Origin: JALZMG01 sp963739975
Lineage (GTDB): Bacteria > Actinomycetota > Acidimicrobiia > Acidimicrobiales > Ilumatobacteraceae
DNA: 64,000 nucleotides
Assembly: GCA_963739975.1 (NCBI GenBank)
Contig: CAVUCK010000012.1
Location: 496,001-560,000 of the forward strand
Reading direction: 5' to 3'
The notes under the pieces were generated by a model that was not told where the DNA came from, did no database searches, and saw only the letters and a list, made by a program, of their open reading frames with translations. Both the position numbers and the translations under genes were made by a program. Of this stretch, positions 33,171-43,688 are shown piece after piece (the first letter of the stretch is position 1; each line of letters opens with the position of its first letter).

Positions 33171-33667
33171 CGGCGCTCGACGGATGGCCAACCCCGCCGG
33201 GTGGCGGCGGCGCCACGTTGTCAGCAGCGACCCCCTGGGAGACGGACACGGCGGACGCGGTGGCGAGCGCGCCGGTCCGCCAGCTCGTCGTGTTCCGGAC
33301 TTTCTCGTTTGCCGGACCCTGCGGAGGTGGGCCTGGGACGGCGACGGTCGAGTTCAACGACAAGTTCCACGTCACGGCGTTCGACGACGGCGACGCCGTG
33401 GTCTCCGCCAACCAGGCGGGGACGTTCGAGTTCGATCCGGACGACCCCGCTGCGCCCAGCTCGTCGGGTCGATACCGCAACGGCTTCAGCGACACGTTCA
33501 CGCAAAACGCGACGACCAACACGTCGGTCTTCAGTGTCGTCGGCCGGGATGAGGACGGGGCGCAAGTCCGCTTCCAGGTGCGGACCCACTTCACGTTCGC
33601 CAACGGTGAGCTGAGGGTGGACAACTTCACGGTCAGCTGCCCCTCAGCACGCGAGCGCGAGGTCTGA
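33086..33667 (+). CDS. Hypothetical protein, probably truncated exported protein
   Basis: The open frame overlaps the peptidase remnant in its first third, where the sequence looks non-coding (RRRRSPPRSCRPRP). From about 33,260 it becomes protein-like: APVRQLVVFRTFSFAGP, GTATVEFNDKFHVTAFDDG, TFTQNATTNTSVFSVVGRDE, RVDNFTVSCPSARE. The beta-rich, Asn/Thr-rich composition with two cysteines suggests an extracytoplasmic protein whose signal peptide was lost in the deletion that joined it to the peptidase fragment. The true start is uncertain (a GTG at 33260 is possible). Confidence 0.4.
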   Translation: MGPVATELDLRRRRSPPRSCRPRPAAAVAALDGWPTPPGGGGATLSAATPWETDTADAVASAPVRQLVVFRTFSFAGPCGGGPGTATVEFNDKFHVTAFDDGDAVVSANQAGTFEFDPDDPAAPSSSGRYRNGFSDTFTQNATTNTSVFSVVGRDEDGAQVRFQVRTHFTFANGELRVDNFTVSCPSAREREV

Positions 33668-33679
33668 CGCGCTTGCCAT

Positions 33680-34660
33680 TCAGGGGATCAGGACCACCTT
33701 GCCGGTCGTCGCTCGACCGGTGAGGGCACGGTGGGCCTCGGCGGCGTCGGCGAGGGCAAAGCGGTGCACGACGGGCCGCCAGAAATGGACGGCCAGCTTG
33801 GCAACCGCCTCCTCGGCGAGGGCGTGGATCCCGCCCGGTCGGGCGAACATGCGGGGCCCGATGGCCGCGGTCACGGCGACGCCGCGGGCGAACAGATCGT
33901 TGGCGTCCAAGGGCATCGGTTCGCCCGCCGAGTACCCGAAGAGCACCATTCGGCCGCCGGGCGCGACCAGCTCGAACGCCGAGCGGCCGATGTCAGCGCC
34001 GACTCCGTCGAGGGCGACCGTGATGCTCCGTTCGCCGAGCCGCGACCGAACGTCGTCGGGCCAACCGGGCGTGCGGTGATCGGCCGCGATGTCCGCACCC
34101 AGCGACTCCACGAGCGCCACCTTGCGTGGTCCGCCGGCAGTCCCGACCACGACGGCGCCGACAGCCGTGGCGGCTTGGACGAGCAGCGTCCCGAGGCCGC
34201 CGGCCGCTGCGGTCACGATGACGACGTCATCGCTCGTGATCGCGGCTGCTTCGAGGATGGCCAGCGCCGTGCGTCCGGTACCGACCATCGCCACCGCCTC
34301 CGCCGGATCGACGTCGGGTGGGAGCCGGATGAGTGCGTCGACGGCAACCACCGCGTGCGACGCATAGCCGCCGCTGGCGGCGCCGAGGTGGGCGGTCACG
34401 TGGCGCCCCAGCCATGCCGTGTCGACGCCGTCGCCGACCGCATCGACCACGCCGGCGACCTCCCGTCCCGGGGTCATCGGCAGGTCCGGCGGCGGCAACG
34501 GCCCACTCGTGCTCCCGGCCCGGATCATCGTGTCGAGCAGGTGGACCCCGGCGGCGGCAACCGCGACTCGGACCTGCCCGTCGCTCGGCACGGGATCGGC
34601 GACCTCCTCGAGGATCAGCACCTCAGGGCCGCCGAAGTGGTGCTGGCGGATGGCCCGCAT
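33680..34660 (-). CDS. Quinone oxidoreductase, zinc-independent MDR family
   Basis: A 326-residue medium-chain reductase of the QOR type: MRAIRQHHFGGPEVLILEEV N-terminus, AAGVHLLDTMIRAG, PMTPGREVAGVVDAVG, and the nucleotide motif TAAAGGLGTLLVQAA. Zinc-binding cysteines are absent, as in NADPH:quinone reductases. The ATG overlaps the stop of the PPOX gene (TGATG), forming a two-gene operon read leftward from the MerR-type promoter at 35,044-35,074. A role in quinone or electrophile detoxification is likely. Confidence 0.88.
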   Translation of the reverse strand: MRAIRQHHFGGPEVLILEEVADPVPSDGQVRVAVAAAGVHLLDTMIRAGSTSGPLPPPDLPMTPGREVAGVVDAVGDGVDTAWLGRHVTAHLGAASGGYASHAVVAVDALIRLPPDVDPAEAVAMVGTGRTALAILEAAAITSDDVVIVTAAAGGLGTLLVQAATAVGAVVVGTAGGPRKVALVESLGADIAADHRTPGWPDDVRSRLGERSITVALDGVGADIGRSAFELVAPGGRMVLFGYSAGEPMPLDANDLFARGVAVTAAIGPRMFARPGGIHALAEEAVAKLAVHFWRPVVHRFALADAAEAHRALTGRATTGKVVLIP

Positions 34661-35037
34661 CAGGCGACGGACTCGTCGAGCCCCCAGCTGATGATCCGTT
34701 CCGGGTGGATGCGGATCTCCTCCCGGCTCATGCCGGCGAACGGGGGGTCGACGTCCGTCAACGCCTCGGCCGCTCCGCGCACTTCGACGGCGCGCACCCG
34801 CCACGGCGAGACCGAGGCGATGTCGTCGACGACGAGCGAGACCCGTCCGTGGTCCCGGACGTTGCGGAACTTGCGGCTGGCACCGAGTTGGAGGCCGTGG
34901 ATCCGCACGATGCCGTCGTCGGCGATGCGGAACCCGACCGGACTGTTCTGGGGGGTGCCGCGCCGGTCGACGGTGGCCAGCCGCCCGAGCCGCTGGGTGG
35001 TCAGATACGCCAGCTCGCGATCGCTGAAGGTGTCCAT
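34660..35037 (-). CDS. PPOX-class F420-dependent (pyridoxamine oxidase-fold) protein
   Basis: A 125-residue split-barrel flavin/deazaflavin reductase-like protein. MDTFSDRELAYLTTQRLGRL, ATVDRRGTPQNSPVGF and HGLQLGASRKFRNVRDHGRV with SLVVDD follow the PPOX family layout. Many actinobacterial homologues use F420. The ATG at 35037 is 6 bp after a TACGGT -10 element with no ribosome binding site, so the mRNA is probably leaderless. A GTG one codon upstream (35040) is possible. Confidence 0.8.
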   Translation of the reverse strand: MDTFSDRELAYLTTQRLGRLATVDRRGTPQNSPVGFRIADDGIVRIHGLQLGASRKFRNVRDHGRVSLVVDDIASVSPWRVRAVEVRGAAEALTDVDPPFAGMSREEIRIHPERIISWGLDESVA

Positions 35038-35043
35038 CACTGG

Positions 35044-35074
35044 ACCGTATTACTTCAACTTGACTTGAGGTCAA
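35044..35074 (-). promoter_or_regulatory. MerR-type promoter (19-bp spacer) for PPOX-QOR operon
   Basis: On the minus strand, TTGACC (-35, at 35069-35074) and TACGGT (-10, at 35044-35049) are 19 bp apart. The dyad CCTCAAGTCAAGTTGAAG lies between them and matches 15 of 18 positions of the SoxR-type box CCTCAAGTTAACTTGAGG. Overlong spacers with a central dyad are characteristic of promoters activated by MerR-family regulators. Confidence 0.65.
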
Positions 35075-35100
35075 GGTGACGACGACAGAGGCGATCGAGG

Positions 35101-35131
35101 TTGACTTCAAGTGCAGTTGACTTCGTAGCGT
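35101..35131 (+). promoter_or_regulatory. MerR-type promoter (19-bp spacer) for the ABC exporter
   Basis: TTGACT at 35101-35106 and TAGCGT at 35126-35131 are 19 bp apart, with ACTTCAAGTGCAGTTGACTT between them, a weaker form of the same dyad. The ATG of the ATPase gene begins 8 bp after the -10, so this transcript also appears leaderless. Confidence 0.55.
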
Positions 35132-35138
35132 CCTCGTC

Positions 35139-35938
<800 letters not shown>

Positions 35939-35942
<4 letters not shown>

Positions 35943-36694
35943 ACCGGGCACTGGCGTTGGCGGGGCGGGCGCTGCGCGAGTCCGTGCGGACCCCGGAAGC
36001 ACTCATCCCGACGCTGTTCATCCCGTTGTTCTTCCTGGTCGTGAACGTCGGGCAGGCGGCGAACGTGTTCCCGTCGGACTCGACCCCGTTCCTGCGTGGT
36101 CAGAACTACGCGGCGTTCCAGGTCCCGAGCGCGATCCTGCTCGCCGCGTCGTTCGGCACCGCCGCACTGTTCCTCGTCGAGGACATCGAGGGTGGATACT
36201 TCGACAAGCTGCGCGCCACGCCGGTCGCACGATCGATGATCGTGCTCGGGCAGCTGGCCGCCGAGGCCGTGAAGAGCGTGGTGATCACGGCGGCGATCGT
36301 GCTGGTGGCGTGGCCGCTCGGCGTCTCCGTCGCCAGCGGGCCATTCGGCTTCGTCCTGTTGCTCGGACTGACGGCGTCGTGGGCGGTGGTCTTCTCCGGC
36401 TTCCTGGTCGTCGTGGCGCTGAAGACGCGCAGCGCGGCGGCGACCAACTCGGGCAGCCTCATCTTCTTCCCGTTGCTGTTCCTGACGCCGAACTTCGTGC
36501 CCCGGGAGCTGCTCAGCCGGCCGATGGAGATCGCCGCGACGATCAACCCGGTGACCTACGTGATGGAAGCGCTGCGCTCGCTCATCCTCGAAGGCTTCGA
36601 CTGGGCGGCGATCGGACGCGGCGTCGCCGTCGTCGTCGGCCTCGGGGTCGTGATGGTCGCCGTCAACGTCCGTGTCCTGCGCAACTACGACTGA
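35939..36694 (+). CDS. ABC-2 type permease (DrrB-like)
   Basis: A 251-residue membrane protein with six hydrophobic segments. VEDIEGGYFDKLRATPVARS is the conserved DrrB/NodJ cytoplasmic loop, and NPVTYVMEALRSLILEG is the C-terminal ABC-2 motif. The ATG overlaps the ATPase stop, so the long in-frame upstream extension is a shadow. With the ATPase it forms a two-gene exporter. Confidence 0.9.
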
Positions 36695-36823
36695 TGCTCG
36701 TCGTGCACCATCGGCCGGGCACAGCGCCGACGTCGTGGCCCAAGCAGCCGCGCCAGGCGGCCGTCGCGGTGCGCTGCGGTAGCGTCCGCGCGACCGGTCC
36801 CGACGTCGAGGGGAAGTGAGAGC

Positions 36824-38224
36824 ATGACCGCCGCCGATCCGATCTCCGGAGTGGCCGTCGACGCCGATCGCGGCGCCGCCGACCTCGCCGCCCGGGCACA
36901 GGCGATCACCGAACGAGAGCTGGTGCGGTACGCCGAGCGCACGACCGGCTCCCAGCGGGCGACCGACCGGGCGAGGCGCGTCCTGCCGCTCGGCGTGCCG
37001 TCGAGCTTCCAGGCCTACGACCCGCACCCGATCGTCGTCCGCCACGCCGCCGGCGCCCGGATGGTCGATGTCGACGGCAACGAGTACGTCGACTACGACA
37101 TGGGGTTCGGAGCCCTGTTCGCCGGTCACATGCACCCCGCTGTCCGGGCGGCCGTTGCAGCCCAGCTGGACGATGGGACGCTGTACGTCACGCCGTGTGA
37201 GCTCAACGCCGAGGTCGCCGAACTGCTCGCCGAGCGGTACCGACTGCCGATGTGGCGGTTCACGAACTCCGGCACCGAGGCCACGATGGACGCCATCCGC
37301 GTGGCCCGAGCGGCGACGGGGCGGGACCGGATCGTCAAGGTCGAGGGCGGCTACCACGGCCACCACGACGAGGTCATGATCTCGATGAAGCCGCCGCTCG
37401 ACGAGGCGGGGCCGGCCGACGCGCCGAACAGCGTCCCGGGGACGGCCGGGATCTCCAGCGGGGTGCTGGCCGACACCATCGTCATCCCCTACAACGACCC
37501 GGACGCGCTGGACCGGGTGCTGGCGACTGGCGAGGTGGCGTGCTTCATCGTCGAGCCGGTGATGGAGAACATCGGTATCTGCCTGCCGCAGCCCGGCTAC
37601 CTCGAGGCGATCCGCGAGATCACGGCCCGCCACGGCAGCCTGCTGATCTTCGACGAGGTGAAGACGGGGATCACCGCCGGCCACGGGGGGGCGACCGGCC
37701 ACTTCGGCATCGAGCCGGACCTCGTGACGCTGGCCAAGTCGATCGGCGGCGGTTTCCCGGTCGGCGCCTTCGGGGGCAAGCAGGAGCACATGGACCTGAT
37801 CACGACCGGCAGGGTGCTGCACCTCGGCACGTACAACGGCAACCCGCTCGTCATGGCGGCCAGCAAGGCGACACTTGCCGAGGCCTGCGCCCCGGAACCG
37901 GTCGACGCTGCGATCGCTCGCAACGCCGGGCTCGTCGCGGCCTGCCAGTCGATCATCGACCGCGCCGACCTGCCGGCGCACACCGTGCAGTTCGGCGCCA
38001 AGGGTTGCATCACCTGGAGCCGGCTGCCGGTGCGCAACTACCGCGACTACAAGGCGACCGACTTCGGCCTCGCGTTCGCCCAGTGGATCCACGGCATCAA
38101 CCGCGGGGTGCTGCTGCCCCCCGGTCTCGACGAGCAGTGGCTGATCTCGGTGATGCACACCGATGCGGAGGCGGGCCGCTACGCCGACGTGTTCGGCGAG
38201 TTCGTCGCCGAGCTCACCGCCTGA
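36824..38224 (+). CDS. Class III PLP aminotransferase, HemL-like
   Basis: A 466-residue class III aminotransferase-fold protein. It has VDGNEYVDYDMGFGALFAGH, FTNSGTEATMDAIRVARA, EGGYHGHHDEVM, FIVEPVMENIG, LIFDEVKTGI and the PLP Lys in LVTLAKSIGGGFPVGAFGG. It resembles glutamate-1-semialdehyde aminomutase, but no haem genes are near and the family contains many other transaminases, so the reaction is open. GAGGGGAAGTGAGAGC precedes the ATG. Confidence 0.8.
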   Translation: MTAADPISGVAVDADRGAADLAARAQAITERELVRYAERTTGSQRATDRARRVLPLGVPSSFQAYDPHPIVVRHAAGARMVDVDGNEYVDYDMGFGALFAGHMHPAVRAAVAAQLDDGTLYVTPCELNAEVAELLAERYRLPMWRFTNSGTEATMDAIRVARAATGRDRIVKVEGGYHGHHDEVMISMKPPLDEAGPADAPNSVPGTAGISSGVLADTIVIPYNDPDALDRVLATGEVACFIVEPVMENIGICLPQPGYLEAIREITARHGSLLIFDEVKTGITAGHGGATGHFGIEPDLVTLAKSIGGGFPVGAFGGKQEHMDLITTGRVLHLGTYNGNPLVMAASKATLAEACAPEPVDAAIARNAGLVAACQSIIDRADLPAHTVQFGAKGCITWSRLPVRNYRDYKATDFGLAFAQWIHGINRGVLLPPGLDEQWLISVMHTDAEAGRYADVFGEFVAELTA

Positions 38225-38245
38225 CCCGGCGACCTCGTCGGTCGC

Positions 38246-39052
38246 TCAGGACCAGCGGTGCTGGTCGCTGTAGCGCCCGACGGAGATCGGCGACGACCAC
38301 ACTCGGCGGCGGCGGGCCATGCCGGAGATCAGCATCAGCGCCACGCCGCCGATGAACAGCGTCGCTGCGGCGACGATGACGAACGGCAGGTTGTGATCGG
38401 CGACGGCCGGGATGATGAGCAGCCAGGGCGAGTCGTTGATCGCCGGCGCGACGTGGACGGGGAGCACCCAGCCGAGCAGGACGGCGAAGACGGCGGCGAA
38501 GATGCAGAAGGTGCCGACGCCGAACACCGCATCGGCGCGTCGCGGGTGGGCGACCAGGCCGAGCAGGAAGGCGACCCCGCCGACGATGGCGGCGATCGGC
38601 ACCGCCCAGCCGAGCACGGCCCGAGTGATGCTGAGCGCCCGCACCTCTTCGACCGGGATCTCGACCGGCGGCAGGCTGCCGGCGCGTTCATCGCGCACGA
38701 TCTGGACGAGGTCGCTGCTCGTGATCTCGACGGGCTCGTCGCGCGCTCCGATCAGGCGGGCGTGCGAGTCGGTGACGATCTGTTGCATCAACGCCGCGCC
38801 GGCGCTGGTGGCGGCCACCTGCTCGACCGTGGCGCGCACCGCATCGATGGGCGCGCCGAGCGAGGACGCCGCCGCCTCGGCCGTGAGGTCGGCGACCTCC
38901 TTGCGGATCTCCGGTCGCTCGAGGATCACCTCGGCCAACTCGCCGCTGATCGCCGGATCGAACGCCACCCGCTGCAGCCACCAGCCACCGGCTGCCAGCG
39001 CCAGGAGGATCGCGGCGATGAAGAACATCAAACCGGCGATGCCTCGACGCAC
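38246..39052 (-). CDS. Membrane protein of unknown function
   Basis: About 268 residues: an N-terminal membrane segment (FFIAAILLALAAGGWWL), a helical extracytoplasmic region of about 110 residues (residues about 30-130: ELAEVILERPEIRKEVADLTAEA and EVRALSI), and three more membrane segments (WAVPIAAIVGGVAFLLGL, FCIFAAVFAVLLGWVLP, FVIVAAATLFIGGVALML). This matches actinobacterial envelope proteins of unknown role. The start is uncertain: GTG at 39052 (VRRGIAGLMFF) or ATG at 39028. Confidence 0.65.
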   Translation of the reverse strand: MRRGIAGLMFFIAAILLALAAGGWWLQRVAFDPAISGELAEVILERPEIRKEVADLTAEAAASSLGAPIDAVRATVEQVAATSAGAALMQQIVTDSHARLIGARDEPVEITSSDLVQIVRDERAGSLPPVEIPVEEVRALSITRAVLGWAVPIAAIVGGVAFLLGLVAHPRRADAVFGVGTFCIFAAVFAVLLGWVLPVHVAPAINDSPWLLIIPAVADHNLPFVIVAAATLFIGGVALMLISGMARRRRVWSSPISVGRYSDQHRWS

Positions 39053-39078
39053 CGGCGGAGTCTCGCGGATCGGGGTCG

Positions 39079-39084
39079 TACCGT
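39079..39084 (+). promoter_or_regulatory. -10 element of leaderless DUF983 gene
   Basis: TACCGT at 39079-39084 is followed by 7 bp and the GTG start at 39092. No ribosome binding site is present. Confidence 0.45.
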
Positions 39085-39091
39085 ACGTGCA

Positions 39092-39496
39092 GTGCCGGTC
39101 GTCCGCCCGACGGTCCCGAAGATGGTGTGGCGCGGGGTGCGTCGCCGCTGCGCGTGGTGCGGTGGGCGAGGCGCGTTCTTCACGGGGTGGTTCGCCAAGC
39201 AGGACCGCTGTCGCACCTGCGGGATCGAGTGGCGGCGGGGCGACGAGGGGTTCGAGCTCGGCGCGCTGGCGATCAGCGCGATCCTCGTGCTGGGCACGCT
39301 CGTGGCGGCGATGACGGTGGGCATCGCGCTCACGCTGCCCGGCGTGGACGTGCTGGCGCTGCTGCTGATCCTCGGCGCAGGGGCGGTGGTGCTGCCGATC
39401 CTGGTGTACCCGGTCAGCTACACGATGTGGCAGGCCGTGGACCTGGCGATGCGCCCGCCCGAGCCGGGTGACGGGGCACCACCGGCTCGACCCTGA
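39092..39496 (+). CDS. DUF983 membrane protein
   Basis: A 134-residue protein. A zinc-ribbon-like N-terminus (RRCAWCGGRGAFF, DRCRTCGIEWRRGDEGFE) with two CxxC pairs is followed by two membrane helices (ALAISAILVLGTLVAAMTVG and VLALLLILGAGAVVLPILV). This is the DUF983 layout. Function is unknown. It ends 238 bp before recA and is unlikely to be part of its transcript. Confidence 0.8.
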   Translation: MPVVRPTVPKMVWRGVRRRCAWCGGRGAFFTGWFAKQDRCRTCGIEWRRGDEGFELGALAISAILVLGTLVAAMTVGIALTLPGVDVLALLLILGAGAVVLPILVYPVSYTMWQAVDLAMRPPEPGDGAPPARP

Positions 39497-39534
39497 TCCG
39501 GGGGTCACCGCAGCACGTTCGGCAGCGGGAACAC

Positions 39535-39564
39535 TTGAACGAACGACTGTTCGTTGGTTACACT
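39535..39564 (+). promoter_or_regulatory. recA promoter with SOS box
   Basis: TTGAAC (39535-39540) and TACACT (39559-39564) are 18 bp apart. Between them GAAC-GACT-GTTC (39541-39552) is a perfect actinobacterial LexA (Cheo) box, extended to AACGAACGACTGTTCGTT. The leader to the recA ATG is about 165 nt and has AAAGG before the start. Confidence 0.85.
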
Positions 39565-39734
39565 CGTGTCATTCGCGACCCTCGAACGTCACCCTCACCC
39601 TCGCCCTCACGGCCCGGCCCGGAGCCGGCTTCGCTGTGACACCCCCTGTCTACGGTCGCCTCCATCGACGTCCCCCGTCCCACCACCTCCGGTCCTGACC
39701 CGGTCCCTGGACCTGTTCCTGAAAGGCAGACGAC

Positions 39735-40823
<1,089 letters not shown>

Positions 40824-40831
40824 CGACGTCC

Positions 40832-40885
40832 GAGCTCTGCGTGAGCGAACAGTGCACGTCCGCGCTGTTCGCTCACGCAGAGCTC
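40832..40885. terminator. 21-bp perfect inverted repeat after recA
   Basis: The arms 40832-40852 and 40865-40885 are perfectly complementary (arm begins GAGCTCTGCGTGAGCGAACA), with a 12-nt loop. It sits between recA and the convergent DUF2269 gene and overlaps that gene's stop codon. No T tract follows. Confidence 0.75.
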
Positions 40886-41321
40886 AGGTGAAGACCGATC
40901 CGGGCTTGAACACCATCAGGGCGACGATCACCACCATGAGGAGGTGAGTGATCCCGATGCCCGAGGCCATCCGGCTGCGGGCGGTTGCGCCGGTGTCGGT
41001 GAGCGCCGGGCGGATGAGGAACCAGCTGACGACCATGAGGATGACCCAGCCGATCAGCGAGAGCAGGATCCACGTCTGCGTCAGCTCGATCGAGTCCTTC
41101 GACATCCCGACGAGGCCCATGCCGAGCACCCACACGAGTGTCAGGGACGGGAGCACGAGGCGGAGGTGAAGTCGGGCAACGGCCTGCGAGGCGCCCGCGC
41201 GCTGCATCGACGGGTACATGAACAACGGACCGAAGGCCGTGATCACCGCCACGATGTGCACCAGGGCGAGGATCTGATAGCCCGTCGAGATCGGTTGGAT
41301 GGCCAGCACGGGCGACGACAC
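40884..41321 (-). CDS. DUF2269 family membrane protein
   Basis: A 145-residue protein with four membrane helices (TGYQILALVHIVAVITAFGP, LVLPSLTLVWVLGMGLVG, TWILLSLIGWVILMVVSWFL, GIGITHLLMVVIVALMVF). This fits DUF2269/small four-helix membrane proteins. A GTG at 41321 is taken as start; a second GTG four codons later is possible. It is divergent from the dioxygenase gene with 26 bp between starts. Confidence 0.7.
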   Translation of the reverse strand: MSSPVLAIQPISTGYQILALVHIVAVITAFGPLFMYPSMQRAGASQAVARLHLRLVLPSLTLVWVLGMGLVGMSKDSIELTQTWILLSLIGWVILMVVSWFLIRPALTDTGATARSRMASGIGITHLLMVVIVALMVFKPGSVFT

Positions 41322-41335
41322 TAGCGAGGCTGCTT

Positions 41336-41341
41336 TACCAT
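41336..41341 (+). promoter_or_regulatory. -10 element of leaderless tryptophan dioxygenase gene
   Basis: TACCAT at 41336-41341 is followed by 6 bp and the GTG start at 41348, with no ribosome binding site. Confidence 0.45.
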
Positions 41342-41347
41342 CGGCCG

Positions 41348-42115
41348 GTGACCGACCAGGCCCTCACGTACCGCTCGTACCTGGCACTCGACGAGGTCCT
41401 CGCCGCCCAGCGGCCGCGGTCGGACGAGCACGACGAGCTGCTGTTCATCGTCATCCACCAGGTCTACGAGCTGTGGTTCAAGCAGCTCCTGCACGAACTG
41501 GCCCACGTGCAACGGCTGCTGGAGCTCGGCTCCACCTCGGGGGCGCTGCACACGCTGCGGCGGATCCTGACCATCCTCAAGGTCGCGGTGGCCCAGATCG
41601 ACGTCCTCGAGACCATGACGCCGCAGCAGTTCACCAGCTTCCGGGGTCGCCTGGACGCCGCCAGCGGGTTCCAGTCGGCGCAGTTCCGCGAGCTGGAGGC
41701 GGTGCTCGGCCGGCGCTCCGCGTCACCGTCGACGATGCCCACCCAGGCCGTGCGGGCGGCGATGGAGCGCCCGTCCCTGTGGGACTCGTTCCTGCGCTAC
41801 CTCGTCGCCCACGGCGCCGCCGTCCCGCCGGACCTGCTGGAGCGGGACGTGCGCCAACCCGTCGGCCGCCACCCCGAGCTCGACGACGTCCTGCTCGCCG
41901 TGTACGCCACCGACGGCGGTCCGGCGCTCGTCGCCGAGCGGCTCGTCGACCTCGACGAGGGCCTCCAGGAGTGGCGCTACCGCCACGTGAAGATGGTCGA
42001 GCGCACGATCGGCGACAAGTCCGGCACCGGCGGTTCCTCCGGTGCCGCCTACCTGCGGTCGACCCTGTTCAACCCGATGTTCCCGGACCTGTGGGCCGTC
42101 CGCCGGCGTCTCTGA
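41348..42115 (+). CDS. kynA: Tryptophan 2,3-dioxygenase
   Basis: A 255-residue haem dioxygenase. LTYRSYLALDEVLAAQRP, ELLFIVIHQVYELWFKQLLHEL (residues 30-52, with the distal-pocket His) and YRHVKMVERTIGDKSGTGGSSG (the axial-ligand His in RHVKMVE and the substrate-binding GTGGSSG loop) are all present. It opens the indole ring of tryptophan to N-formylkynurenine. No other kynurenine gene is nearby. Confidence 0.93.
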   Translation: MTDQALTYRSYLALDEVLAAQRPRSDEHDELLFIVIHQVYELWFKQLLHELAHVQRLLELGSTSGALHTLRRILTILKVAVAQIDVLETMTPQQFTSFRGRLDAASGFQSAQFRELEAVLGRRSASPSTMPTQAVRAAMERPSLWDSFLRYLVAHGAAVPPDLLERDVRQPVGRHPELDDVLLAVYATDGGPALVAERLVDLDEGLQEWRYRHVKMVERTIGDKSGTGGSSGAAYLRSTLFNPMFPDLWAVRRRL

Positions 42116-42165
42116 ACCGGCCGGCCCCCGATCGCGCCGACCGGTAGCCTCGCCGAGCGTGATGG

Positions 42166-42253
42166 TCGTCATGGCGTTCCCCGGCCACAACATCTGCAGC
42201 CTGCGCAGTTGCTGGCCGCTCGCTCGCTGGCGCTCGCTCGCTCGCATCGTCGA
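42166..42253 (+). repeat. Interspersed intergenic repeat, copy 3
   Basis: GTCATGGCGTTCCCCGGCCA, TGCAGCCTGCGCAGTTGCTGG and the GCTCGCTCGCTGGCGCTCGC block match copies 1 and 2. It fills most of the gap between the dioxygenase gene and miaB and ends 12 bp before the miaB start. Confidence 0.8.
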
Positions 42254-42265
42254 CAGGCTTCACCG

Positions 42266-43684
42266 TTGACTCGTCGGTACGTCATGCGCACGTTCGGCTG
42301 CCAGATGAACGAGCACGACTCCGAGCGCATCGCCGGGCTGCTCGACGCCGACGGGATGGTCGCCGCCACCGACCTCGCCGATGCCGACGTGATCGTCCTC
42401 AACACGTGCTGCATCCGGGAGAACGCCGACAACAAGCTGTACGGCCACCTCGGCCACCTGAAGGCCTGGAAGGGCCAGCGACCAGACCGCCAGATCGTGG
42501 TCGCCGGCTGCCTGGCCCAGAAGGACCGGGAGATCGTGCGGCAGCGGGCGCCGCACGTCGACGTGGTGCTCGGCACGCACAACGTGCACCGCGCCGCGGC
42601 GCTGCTCGGTGACGCCATGGCGTCAGGCCCCGTCACCGAGATCCTCGACGCCGCCGTGCTGGACGACCACGCCGCCTTCCCGTCGGCCCTGCCCGTCCAT
42701 CGCGACGTGTCGTATCGCGCCTGGGTGACCATCCAGGTCGGTTGCGACAACCACTGCGCGTTCTGCATCGTGCCGGCGGTGCGTGGCGACGAGATGTCCC
42801 GGCCGTTCGAGCAGATCGTCGACGAGGTCGGCGCCCTCGCCGGCGCAGGTGTCACCGAGGTGACCCTGCTCGGCCAGAACGTGAACAGCTACGGCCGCGA
42901 CCTCCAACTCGCCGCCCGGCGCAACGGTGACGCCACGGCGAGGGTTCGGCCGCTGTTCGCCGACCTGCTGCGGGCCGTGGGCGCCGTCGACGGCATTCGG
43001 CGGGTCCGGTTCACGTCGCCGCACCCGAAGGACATGCGCCCGGAGACGTTTGCGGCGATGGCCGAGACGACGGCGGTGTGCCCACACCTGCACTTCCCGC
43101 TGCAATCAGGGTCGGACACCGTCCTCGCCGCGATGCACCGTGGCTACTCCGCCGAGCGCTACCTGGCCCGGCTGGGCGAGGCCCGACGAACGGTCGCCGA
43201 CCTCGCCGTGTCCACCGACATCATCGTCGGCTTCCCCGGGGAGACCGAGCAGGACTTCGCGGCGACGCTGGCCGTCGCCGCCGAGGCCCGCTTCGACGAC
43301 GCGTTCACGTTCATCTTCTCGCCGCGGCCAGGGACTGAGGCGGCCGAGCTGACGGACCGCTTCGTCGAGCCGGCCGTCGCCGGGGAGCGGTTCGACCGGC
43401 TGCGCGTCGTCGTCGAGCGCTCCGCGCTGGCCGCCAACGCCAACCGGGTCGGGCGGGTCGAAGAGGTGCTCGTCGAGGGCCCGAGCAAGAAGGACCCCTC
43501 CGTGTTGGCCGCCCGCACACCGCACCATCGCCTCGTGCACTTCGCATCGACCGCTCCGCTACGGGCCGGCGCCTACGCCGCCGTCGAGATCACCGGCGCC
43601 GCGCCCCACCACCTGACCGGTCGGTTGGTCGAGCAACTCGCCGAGCCCGGCCACCGGGTGCGGATCCCCGTCCTCTCCGGCTGA
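42266..43684 (+). CDS. miaB: tRNA-2-methylthio-N6-dimethylallyladenosine synthase MiaB
   Basis: A 472-residue methylthiotransferase. The N-terminal UPF0004 domain starts RTFGCQMNEHDSERIAGLL with cluster cysteines in GCQMN, NTCCIREN and GCLAQ. The radical SAM motif is CDNHCAFC, and a C-terminal TRAM domain follows (VLVEGPSKKDPSVLAART to VEITGAAPHHLTG). It methylthiolates i6A37 of tRNA. The TTG at 42266 gives LTRRYVMRTFGCQMN, matching homologues; the ATG at 42284 would truncate the first strand. Confidence 0.95.
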   Translation: MTRRYVMRTFGCQMNEHDSERIAGLLDADGMVAATDLADADVIVLNTCCIRENADNKLYGHLGHLKAWKGQRPDRQIVVAGCLAQKDREIVRQRAPHVDVVLGTHNVHRAAALLGDAMASGPVTEILDAAVLDDHAAFPSALPVHRDVSYRAWVTIQVGCDNHCAFCIVPAVRGDEMSRPFEQIVDEVGALAGAGVTEVTLLGQNVNSYGRDLQLAARRNGDATARVRPLFADLLRAVGAVDGIRRVRFTSPHPKDMRPETFAAMAETTAVCPHLHFPLQSGSDTVLAAMHRGYSAERYLARLGEARRTVADLAVSTDIIVGFPGETEQDFAATLAVAAEARFDDAFTFIFSPRPGTEAAELTDRFVEPAVAGERFDRLRVVVERSALAANANRVGRVEEVLVEGPSKKDPSVLAARTPHHRLVHFASTAPLRAGAYAAVEITGAAPHHLTGRLVEQLAEPGHRVRIPVLSG

Positions 43685-43688
43685 GTTG

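Noticed and set aside
36824..38224. Naming the class III aminotransferase hemL
   Set aside because: General fold and Lys motif fit, but no haem genes are near and the family has many transaminases with the same motifs.
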